This document shows positions 1 through 9,900 of a stretch of DNA of 22,267 bases, one piece after another (the first letter of the stretch is position 1; the number at the start of each line of letters is the position of its first letter). Both the position numbers and the translations under genes were made by a program. The notes beneath the pieces were generated by a model. The model ran no database searches. It was not told the DNA's origin and saw only the letters and a program-made list of their open reading frames with translations. The stretch comes from Chloromonas sp. AAM2 (taxonomy: Eukaryota; Chlorophyta; Chlorophyceae; Chlamydomonadales; Chlamydomonadaceae): assembly GCA_004335635.1 (NCBI GenBank), contig QAXH01005991.1:24792-47058 (forward strand), in the 5' to 3' direction.

Positions 1-98
1 ACCACACTTTGCACACTTTCACCACCATAAAAACTTAGTATGGACGCACTCCTGAAAATACTGGTTCCAAAGACGACTGACAGCCTCATCACGGTGCC

Positions 99-140
99 AC
101 ACAGAAATTGTCCCAGAACTGGCAAACTTCTTTTTTTTTA
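99..140. repeat. Partial copy of the inverted-repeat element found at 8638-8770
   Basis: This stretch is nearly the reverse complement of the left end of the element at 8638-8770. A 23-base core is identical (from AAATTGTCCC to GGCAAAC), followed by one mismatch and a T tract. Similarity weakens leftwards, but a TGACAG word lies at about the same distance in both copies. The opposite terminal repeat is not recognisable before position 1, so the copy is partial, decayed or cut by the window edge. It lies just beyond the RPB4 stop codon, in or after that gene's 3' UTR. Confidence 0.65.
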
Positions 141-198
141 AACTGGCTTTGAACATGTCGGTAGTGAAGCAGCTGGGACAGACCGCTGCAGTGTGTGG

Positions 199-1748
199 TT
201 ATTGGTACTGCCGCTGCATTGCTAGCTCGCTGAGCAGCTGAGTGAGCTTGTCCTCTGGAAAACGTTCAGGGTCCTGCACGTAACAGGTAAGGAAAAACTT
301 GGCAGCTTTGAAAGAAAAAAGGAAATCAGATCAACTACAGAGCTGATGTAGCGACGCAGTTTATTTACCAGTCACTTTGATAATATGTGAGGGCAGGGGA
401 GGAAAGAAACGGGCGTGGCACCCTCCGGAGCGTCCAGCCATTGAGTATGCCATTGTTCTTGGAAGGTGCCATTCACCTCGGTCCACCCCAGACCCAGATT
501 GCCAGAGCGTCCTGGCTGTGGGTCACTCTCGACCGATCAGTGTTCGCCAGCAATTGTTCAGTTCTCAGGGGATGATTATGGTATTGATAGCTGCAACCAC
601 TAAGACTGTATCACAACGCAGGGCTCACCTTGAGCGATGGCACCAACGCGCAAGCCTCTTCAGCCGTTTCTGGCATAAGGTTGACTATCACCGCATACTC
701 GTACTGCTTCACAGGGTAGTTTTGAAATACGTTGCTGCACACAGCACATGATATGAGGCAAGATGAGCACGACCACGTATGCCCACACAACATGAACCCC
801 TGCTGTAACACCGAGCATGGCAGTGGTCAAGTGCATTGCATGCAGGCTGAGTCACAGAGCTGGTGGCCGACATGGAGGATTTTCATACTAGATTTGTCGT
901 GCAACCAGTCTAGCCAAGCTGCTGCAAGACGCCAGGTGGCAAAGCAATACCTTGCTAGCGTTTGTGCTCGTTGCATGTGGCCCCTTGGTGTGCTCTTCAT
1001 ATGTGCCTGCCCTGATCACTCACAACCGGATGTTCTTGATTGTTTCTTCGTTTGTGGCTGAAGCAAACTTATCAACGTAGTCCTGCAAGGAGCGGGAAAG
1101 TGATGTGATGCAGATGATTGTACTGTCTGTAAAGCGGTTGCACGCTGATGCAGGTGTCCATTGCCATGGTACTGATATGGTGAGGGTATCCATCAACTGA
1201 AGTGGATCATGGGTGATTGTAGCACGCCATCAGCAACCCGCATGGTCTTGTGCAGATGCCCACACTGTTGTCGTGCACAGTGTAAGGGGGAGGGGTGAAT
1301 GGCACTGCTGAGACTCTGTGCGTGGGAGTGGCCGCCAGTGTGGCACCACAAGTACTATGCAAAAAGCCGCCAAGCAATGACATGGGTGCTCTGACAGCAG
1401 GTGATCTGACATGGGTGCTCTGACAGCAGGATTCAAGAGCGGGCCGTGAAACACGCGCTGCGCTCAGTCCTTGCCTTTGTTTTCTTTACAGCTGGGGGTA
1501 GCTGGAAGTTAGGGTTCGACCCCATGCGGCCTTGACGGTACTGATCCAGTAAGTATGCCACCTCGCTGTTGCAGAGCACGTTCCCAGAGCTGAAGACTGC
1601 ATGCAGCAGAAGCGATGTCTCAGCCATCAGTCCTCTGTAGCATTCTGCCTGTATGCGTTCAGGCCAGCATGGGATGAGACACTACCCCACCTTCTGCATC
1701 AACATGAACCAGCTCTTGGGGAGGCAGCAGCTCCTGGTTGTCCCCCAT
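199..1748 (-). CDS. RPB4: DNA-directed RNA polymerase II subunit RPB4
   Basis: RPB4 pairs with RPB7 to form the stalk of nuclear RNA polymerase II, used in initiation and in coupling transcription to mRNA fate. Five exons read on the minus strand: 1748-1691, 1596-1475, 1082-1024, 734-629 and 273-199. Intron phases match throughout and the product is 139 aa, against about 138-142 aa in plants and animals. Family signatures are visible: an N-terminal NSEVAYLLDQYRQGR block (human has LLNSEVHMLLE), a DYVDKF...NEETIKNIR helix, and QYEYAVIVNLMPETAEEA followed by VPSL, the most conserved RPB4 segment. The C-terminus PEDKLTQLLSEL matches the final helix. The second intron (1474-1083) starts with GC (AAG|GCAAGG) rather than GT. 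Plant Pol IV/V subunit NRPD4 is a close paralogue, so a role there cannot be excluded. The start at 1748 is the only ATG that gives a phase-compatible first exon. The gene is divergent from the next one. Confidence 0.93.
1378..1430. repeat. Pair of 24-bp direct repeats in RPB4 intron 2
   Basis: The 24-base sequence starting TGACATGGGTGCTC and ending CAGCAGG occurs at 1378-1401 and again at 1407-1430, identical, with five bases between. It lies inside the GC-AG intron of RPB4. It looks like a recent short tandem duplication, and no function is apparent. Confidence 0.9.
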
Positions 1749-2068
1749 AGAAGCCCTGCTGCGCTGTTGATCACCAAGAGCCAAATGTCCTGTGGTTGGG
1801 CTGGCGCACTAGTAACGATGAGGTAGTGCGAAAACGATTACACAGCTTGTCAAGGAGAGTGACAACTGATGCAGAGTACAAACTTGGCGCAACCAACCCG
1901 TTGTCACGTGCGGCGGTTAAACGAGCCCAATTAAATGGACAGACGCTGATCAAATGTTCAGCACATCATTGTTCACTACAGCAGCAACAGCTTTGTTATC
2001 ATCCTTAAATCGACTGGCGGCCTCGCGGAAGCTGCATCATCCTTCATTCTTGAAAAACAAGTACCGCC
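1749..2068. promoter_or_regulatory. Putative bidirectional promoter between RPB4 and the disordered-protein gene
   Basis: These 320 bases separate the start codons of two head-to-head genes, so they must hold both 5' UTRs and both promoters. I see no convincing TATA box on either strand. The downstream gene starts in the favourable context GCCATGG. The role is inferred from arrangement only. Confidence 0.6.
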
Positions 2069-5000
2069 ATGGAGACGCCACAACCCCGCATGACTAGGAG
2101 CCGGGCGCGTGGGCTGGCAACTCGTAAGTGTATTTTGGTCTTGCATCACAACGCCTGGCAGTAGCATGCCACCCGGCTGAATCCTGCTTTCCACGATCTG
2201 ACCTCGCAGCCCTCACAAGTGCGCCTGCCGCCCGCAAGACTCCTGGCAACACAACCCGGGCCTCTAGCAGGACAGCAACCAAGGCGAAGCGTCAGGTGAT
2301 TCGGGTTTACAATTGCATGCAAACTTGCCCAACCAACAGCTGCGAGAAATGAACAACACACAAACATTGTCGCTGTCTGCAGACCGAGCCAAGCGATGAT
2401 GTTATGCCAGCTGGTGCGCCTCCAGCAGACCAGGAGCAGAGCGAGGCCCAGGAGACCGGCCAGGAGGATTTTGATTCGTATGACATGCGGCGCTCAAACG
2501 ACCTGGCTCTTTCCGACGCAGCGGCAGAGACCGAGCAGAGAATGCCTGAGCCGGCATCAGTGGATGCTGCTGCTACGCTTTCGCCCGAAGTGTCCGAGGT
2601 GGACCTGGCACCCCTGATGGGCGCCATGCAACTTGAAGGGACTTCCATGCAGGCTGAGCAGCCCAACGTGACCTATGAGCTTACAGCGGAGCAGGCTGAG
2701 GTGGAGGAGCAGGAGGCTGTCTATGTCATACCATCTGCAGGCGAGCCAGCTGCAGAGGAACCTGCTGCAGAAGAGCCAGCAGCAGAGGAGGCTGACCTGC
2801 CAGCCACGGTTGAGGCAGAGGAGGGGATGGCACCAGCTGCCTTCACCTTTGAGGAAGGAGAGGAGGCCATTGAGTACGCACCTGAAGCCATTGACGAAAC
2901 CATGATGGGTATGGGCGATGCAGATGAGCAGCGGGATAATGATCAAGAGCTGCCAGTAGAAGAGCAGGAGGATAGCCCAGAATCTTGGCCCGTCACAGCA
3001 GCAGCACCTGCAGAGTTCAGGCTGGTGGCAGAGGAGGCGCCTGAGGAGACAGCTGCAGAGGAGGACAGCCCAGAGGCCATCACTCTTGCATCGCCTATTG
3101 AAGTCACACCTAAACCTGCCGTGGACGATGTGAAGGAAGAGGTGGAGCAGGTCGAGGAGGAAACGCTGCCTATTGCTGCTGCCCCTGCAGCATCTGACTC
3201 TCAAATGGCCTCGCCCCCTGCCTCACCCGTTCCAAGCATCCCGGCTTCCAAGTATCTGTCTAAAACCCCTGGCCCAGCAGCATCTGCCCGCACCCCTGTC
3301 ACTGCCAAGGCACCCCTCACCGCTGTCAAAGCTTCCGCCCCAACCCCAATGTTCAGCCGCCCTGCTGGCCGTGTTTCAGCTGCACCCACCCCCACCGCTG
3401 CAGCTCCCGCCGCTGGCCATTCTGTGCGCTTCATGACGCCTGCCAAGACTGCTGCCACGCCTGGCAAGGCATCAACTGCCACGCTCAAAGCCGCCCTCAA
3501 GCCCAGCAGCACCTTTGGCACGCCAGGCGCCGCCACTCAGAAGACATCAGATGGTGCTGCATCCACAAGGTATGTAGGCAACAGAGGGACGGCTGAATGG
3601 CTGTGAGCAGCTGCACAGCTCAGTTCCTAGCCTGTTGGTTTCACATGGGTGGGGCTCAATCATTGAATGCTTCTAAGCGCAGACTGACCTGTGGTCCAAA
3701 GGTGGTGCCGAACATGGGTAGGAGCAGTTGGCTGTCTGGCTCACTTGATACTGTTGAGTTCTTGATGTAGGGTTGGTCTTGTGTTCAGTCAGGCCCTGAC
3801 TCTACGCAATGTTCTGAGGCATGGCAATGTTTTGAGTACTGGCGTGTTGTGGTTTTGATCCTGCAGGTCGGTTAAGCGTGTCAGCATCTCTACCCCTGTG
3901 CACCCCAAGTCCGCCTCCGCTCCCCGCCAAATTGTGCGCACTCCATTCCCGCGCTCCTCGGAGCGCAAGGGGCTGCTCGAGGAGGACGACCTAGCCATGG
4001 AGGTGGACTGTGCGATGGAGGGCGAAAACAACGCTACCATCCTGCTGGAGACCGCCGTTGCCTCTACACCTGCTGCTTCAGGTGCGTGGCATGGATAAAC
4101 CATCTGCGGTCTGCACGCTTGTATCTTGTCGTTCCTTGCCAAGCTACAAAAATCCTCTTGTCGTTCATGCCAAGCAGTGCGCAAACAGCATGGACTGCGG
4201 GACTGCTCATGTTCGCAGATGAGGTTCAGGAGAACAATGCCGACATGGCTGACGATGGTGTCGCGTCCCAGGATGTTGATGACCTGCCTTTGGACCAACA
4301 GCAGGGCTCTCAGGACGACGACGAGGACATGATGGCTGCTGCTGATGCGTTCGACAATGCTGGTGTGCAGGTGGGCTGAAGTTGTTGAGCACGCCGCTCT
4401 TGAATCTGTCAGCCAAATTGCCAGCATGGTCACTCTGGCTGAACAGGAGCTTCAAAGAACGGACCACACATCCCAGGGCCGACACTATGCAAGCACTCGT
4501 GCGCTCGCGTGCAGGCTCTGGCGTCGCCGTCATTCGCTCCAACACCGACTTCCGAGCCTCTGTCGTCCACGGCTAGCAAGTCGACGACCCCGGCTGCCGC
4601 TGTGGTCGCGTCCGGCATCGCTTCCAAGTCCAGCAGCACAAAGCGCGTGCAGGTGAGGCATCTGCAGTCGTCAGTAGGGTTGCAGGCTGCAAAGTATGTT
4701 TGGTATGAGGTTATTAAGCATAACAGCAACACAGCAACAACAACAACGCTCTTAAGTGCCCTGTTAAGAGTACAGTATTGGTTTTGGGTTGAACTAGACT
4801 GGGTTGGGCTGGACTGCGCAAACATCACAGTTCTCAAGATTCAATATCATCATCAATGTTTCAATCACATCCACTATCGCAGGCCCATGCCGCACTCAAG
4901 TCCCTTGCCAAGGCGGAGACGTATGCCGGCCAGGCCACCCGCTCCGGATGCACACCAGGAAGCACTGCTGGCGCTGGTGCCGTGCCCAGTTACATGGCAC

Positions 5001-6268
5001 CCACCACAGCAGCTCTGCGGAAGTCCAAGGTATGGGCTGGTGTTGCTAATGCACACTGCCATGACTGCCTGTTCAGGCCATTTAGTAACAATGCCACATC
5101 TTTAGAGGCTGTCATGCTGCTCACAGTTGCACACTTCGCTCAGGGCTCACGTTATGCACATGGCAGGAGCAAAGGCACACACTATGTTGCGGTCTCCCAA
5201 TTTACACCAATTCTACAATTCATGCAGGTGGCTGGCCCCGCCCTCAAGAGCGTGGCTATTCCAAGTGAGGAGTATGATAACTGCTCCATGGGTCAGGTCC
5301 GCAGGCAGATTAAGGAGGCAGCTGCCAGGAAGGCAGGGGCTGCACCCGCAAAGCCTGCGGTTCAGGTGGGCGGGCGCACTCAGTGCGTTGCAGGCTTGAG
5401 ATGTAGCAAGTTGTAACTCATCAGCACATCGCCTTGGTGCAATTGTATGCTGTATATGCAGGTGTTGAGCAGCCTGACATCTGTTGTACATGCACTTGTC
5501 GCGCGCACATGCCACGTGTATGCCATGCAATGCAAGGAAGCACGCTCCACCTGACTGCCTTGAAAGCGCACAAGCATGCAGTTACACCCTGAAATGGGAC
5601 CTGTTGATTGCTTGCAGATGTCGGAGATGCGCAAGCCCCGTCTGGTGGAGAAGGCAACACGTCATGACAGTCCCGAGCCTCGCGAGGCGCCAGAGGACGA
5701 CGAGGCTGTGCATGATCCCGTGAGCAATCAATTCACCCATGAATTACCCAGACGCATATAATCTACACAGGTTTGATTCACCTGCTTCCTTGCTGCCACG
5801 TGCTACTCATACCCACACAGTTACCCAGGCCTGAATCAAGCCAGCCCAGCTTCGTGCTCCGGCCATGCCTTCTGCCCGATGTCAAGGCACCGTTCATATT
5901 TGCCATGCCCAAGCCTCACTTTACCTGCACAAGAATGGTCTCAAGCTGATGGTACACTGACAACACCCGCTGCAACACTGTTCTGGCTGTTGCAAATGAC
6001 GCACTGAGCGTTCGGAATGTCACACTGACACCACGTGCTTTGTTGTGTCTTGCAGGCTGCTGAGGCGCTTCTGACAGCCGCCATGAACAAGCTTGAGATT
6101 GCCAAGCCCAAGGGCAAGATCGCCCCCCTTAAGGGCATGCCCGTGCCCCAGGGCAAGCACGTCCGCTTCGGCTCAAAGGGCAAGGCTCAGGAGAGCCCAT
6201 CCAACACACGCCCTGTGCTGCGCGGAGTGGCACCGGCAGCAGGCTCCCACCTGCGTTTTGCTGACTAG
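2069..6268 (+). CDS. Large intrinsically disordered protein, probably nuclear; family not recognised
   Basis: Ten exons: 2069-2123, 2210-2295, 2383-3569, 3867-4081, 4219-4370, 4515-4652, 4883-5029, 5228-5365, 5618-5719 and 6056-6268. All junction phases agree, giving 810 aa with stop TAG. No enzymatic domain is visible. Residues 1-47 are basic (MTRSRARG, TATKAKR). Residues about 65-310 are very acidic and Ala/Pro-rich, with three EPAAE repeats (2743-2787). Residues about 330-500 are basic and rich in Ser/Thr-Pro sites (KTPG, ARTPV, MTPAK, ATPGK, RTPFPR), like proline-directed kinase targets. A second acidic stretch sits near 510-570. Short motifs HSVRF (393-397), KHVRF (774-778) and SHLRF (804-808) recur, the first two resembling PP1-docking RVxF sites. 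PSYMAPTTAALRKSK (about 646-660) resembles a motif of plant microtubule-associated IQD proteins, but no IQ motif is seen. A chromatin- or microtubule-linked role is a guess; the exon structure is well supported, the function is not. Confidence 0.82.
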
Positions 6269-6958
6269 ACCGGCCGTGCAAACAGCGTCTAAATGACACC
6301 CACCGCAGTTGTCAGAGAAATCAAGCCGCTGGATGGAAGAGGATGGCAGCTGGTGACAGATGGTTGAACCATGCCGACGGGTTGAGAGACAGCTAGGCCA
6401 AAACTAGTAGGTTTCCGTGTCTATCGTGTTTCCGCTGCTGGGATGAGATAGTACGGAGTTTGGAGCGATAGACAAGCAGATGGTTGTCTGGAAGCAGTGA
6501 TGAAATCTGTACAGTGATGGAAACATCAACTTGTACTAACGCTGAAGTATAGTGGATGGCTCTTGGATGGGCCAATGTCATGTTGTTGCGTGTTCTTTTG
6601 ATGTGATGTGCAGGTAACGCAGTATCTGTGGTGCTCAGCTGCAGATGTGCAGGCAGCTCCTTGGTTTGCGATTTTGTGTTTGCTGAGCAGGAGGGCTACT
6701 GTTTGATAGCAAGCTAGTGATGAAGCAAGCAGTGCAGTCAGGCAGGCGGTGCTCAAGTATTGCTAGGCAGGAGTAGACAGTAGACTTGGATCTGTCGTGT
6801 CGCGCGCGTGGGCCGATTCTAATTTCAAATGTCAGATTCTGGGTGTTGGAGTGTGCGAAGATGTGCTCGTTAGCAACCCTGTAATCTAGTTGATTGACAA
6901 GAGACCTTCGTAGCCGGCCATCGGCAATCGAGTCCGGTTGTGAACCAGGAAGCATCCC
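6269..6958. other. Intergenic region between two co-directional genes
   Basis: These 690 bases hold the 3' UTR of the disordered-protein gene and the promoter and 5' UTR of the carboxypeptidase gene. I see no additional coding exon, RNA gene or clear repeat. No volvocine-type TGTAA polyadenylation signal stands out shortly after the stop codon. Confidence 0.6.
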
Positions 6959-9900
6959 ATGGGTCGCACAGTGACCGTGGCAGCAGCTTGGTTGCTGCTC
7001 GCCACAGGTGAGCCGGCACAGATTGCAGCTGAGATGTGCGTTGGAACAAGCCAGGGGTTCTGCGCATGGCAGGAGCAGGATGCATGCAGACATAGGTTTC
7101 CCGTCAAATCCAGCATGCATGTCAGCACTAGACTACGCTTCAACCAACTGCATGCCTGTATTAGCCTGGTTTTTCCCTCCAGCCTGCGCATGCACACATT
7201 CCTCGGATCCTGCATTGAGGCAGGTGGAAGCTGGACACATGCTTGCATGTCTGGCCCTGCAGCCCTACTCTTTCCCAAGATATTCGCCAAGGATATGGGT
7301 TTCGAGCCTGTTCTGAAGCATGAGGTGAGAACGCGGTTAGCGACAGTGAAAAAGTCAGCTCACGCAGGTGGAGTACATGCGTCTTTACTGGCATCTGTAC
7401 GAACACACATCTTTGGCACATGCGAGTGGCAGTGCTTCAATGGCTGGCGAAGGGAGTGCAGCACGCTGCAAAACGGAGGCAGGAACGACACTTGCGTGCA
7501 AGTCATGTACACCTTGTTGTCTGTTGTTCGCATCTCCCTCTTTGCTCAGGGTAGGTCGACAGGGTGGTATGCATCCCATGCCGTGTCCTTCGACGTCTTC
7601 TCTGGTGTGAACAGGCATTCATACTGCATACTGCATGCTGCAGGTTCTTTCCTTGCCTGGATTTGACGGCGATGAGTTACCCTCACGTCACTTCACCGGG
7701 TGAGCCATGCACCCATCACTATGGACCACACATGCACCATGCATGTAATGTATGCATAATGCGCCTGGTGCAGGCACCATGAGCATGCAATGTGAGTGCA
7801 ATGTATCAGACAGCGCCATGTAATAGCGGGGTTAGGATTACGAAAATCCCTTGACTTTGTGTGATCAATTTGTCTCATCAGCCGTAGGCTCAGCACCATG
7901 CCGAATGTTTGCGTGCAGGCATATCCCTGTGAACCAAGGCGACAACATGCTCTTCTACTGGCTGGTGGAATCAGAGTACAGCGCAGCAGACGACCCAGTG
8001 ATGCTTTGGCTCACGGGGGGCCCGGGCTGCAGCTCCATGGATGCCCTAGTGTACGAGCATGGACCCTTCAACTTCAACTTCACAAGCCATGGGCTCGGGG
8101 AAGAGGAAGGTTAGACTGGAGTTTGGATAGGCGCATCATTTCCCAAGAGCGCCCAGACTAGAACGCAGATGCATGATGCATGTTGCCGCTGGGCAGACGC
8201 ATGATGCATGTGCAGATGCATGATGCATGTTGCCGCTGGGCAGATGCAGACGCACTGACTTATTCTTTGATGCATTTCTAGTGGCCATTTAAAACTGAGT
8301 TGTGTCTGCATCAAAACACAGTGCAAAAACTGAAAGGCAGCCAACACAAATCTTTGCCTGTCCTTGTGTTCAACGTCATTTGATACTGAGTGACACATCC
8401 GGTTGTGGGCTGTGGACATCCATGCATCACGACAGCTGCAGCGCATCCTTGATGAGGGTGATGACTTCTCTGCGTGGCACCCGCACCCCTGGCGGTGGGC
8501 TTTGACAACCGCACACATCACAGTATACCCAATCACAATTTGCAACTACAGCTTCCTGGCGGTATTCCCACAGCCCACTGAGTCACTCAGGACAGGTGAC
8601 ACCAACACATTGCCACTGGTTTTTGGCAGACGCCGATGCAAAAAAAAAAGATGTTTGCCAGTTCTGGGACAATTTGTGTGAATAGGTCTGTAATACTGTC
8701 ACCGAACTTGGTGTGGACGTTGCGTCGGTCTTTGTGTTTTATTTCGGAACTGGCAAACATCTTTTTTTGCCTTGTGCATGTGATGTGTTACATCAGAAAA
8801 GTTGTTGCAGGACTTGCACCGCAGTGAGCGCCGGCCTGACTCATCCTGAGCAACGAGGGAAACAAAACAAGCAAGGCGAACAAAGCAGGGACCGCTCGAG
8901 ATCCTGCTCTGAAGTGTGTGGGTGATCATTGAGTTGACTGATGCATGTACTGTAGGAAACGTTCAGGCATCCAACCGCAAGCCCTCGGTTCGCCTCACTC
9001 CCAACCGGTACTCTTGGTCCAAGGCTACAACGATTATTTACGTGGACTCTCCTGTGGGGGTGGGCATGTCATACTCGCGCAAAGAAACCGAAATTTACAC
9101 GGATGACCAACAGACAACTGACGATCTGTTGGAGTTCATCGCCACGCTGCTGACCAGTGTGCATCCACGGCTCTTATCCAAGGACTTTTACATAGCAGGT
9201 GAGGCCCTTGTGATGTCGCTGTGCTGTGCTGTGTTGGGCTGGGCTGGGCTGGGCTGGGCTGGGCTGGGCTGGGGCCGCTATGTCTGGACCCATAGCAAGT
9301 CCGCTCCAGCGCCCTTTCTATCCTTCTGACGCTTTCACTAAGCACTTTCAGTGATAGGCTGACAGCCCTGTCATCACAGTACCGTTATCAATACCTGCAA
9401 CTTTTAAGCGCATTCTTTTTGGCTCATAGCAACGCCCTGTCCTTCCTGACACTTATTCCATGCAATGGCCACATGAAGGCGAGAGCTATGCGGGTGTGTA
9501 CGTGCCCCTGCTGGCCAGCAAGGTCATGAAGAGAAACCAACTTGTAACCGCCAACGAGCAGATCAACCTACAGGTGGGACACGTGGCAGCATGCAGGAAG
9601 CACGTGGCTGTTAGTGGTATGCAGAAGACTGCTGCTAGTCTCATTTGCAATGTGGCAAGTGCAACATTTTACCCATTTCTAGATCCGTCAAAAGGCGTTG
9701 AGCCTTGCCTGAAGCTTGGTGTGCTTCATCAGTCTCATTACATGGCTTTTCACTGTGGTTTGACGACTTGCCGGTGCTGCAGACCAAACATTCTAGGCGC
9801 TTGGCAGCCCCGATCACCCCCCTGCAGCAGAGCATGCACATGATACCCCGCAGAAAGCATGCGCTCACCGCCTCGTTTTTGTTTATCGCCTGCATGGGGG

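Noticed and set aside
1495..1530. GGGTTCGACCCC, similar to a tRNA T-loop
   Set aside because: No acceptor or anticodon stem fits around it, and it lies antisense within RPB4 exon 2.
2557..3204. Long open frame of 215 codons on the minus strand
   Set aside because: It is antisense to the Ala/Glu/Pro-rich exon 3 and is a shadow of that biased composition.
5820..5889. Possible extra exon in the last intron of the disordered-protein gene
   Set aside because: Exons 9 and 10 join directly in phase 0, and this stretch lacks a convincing donor.
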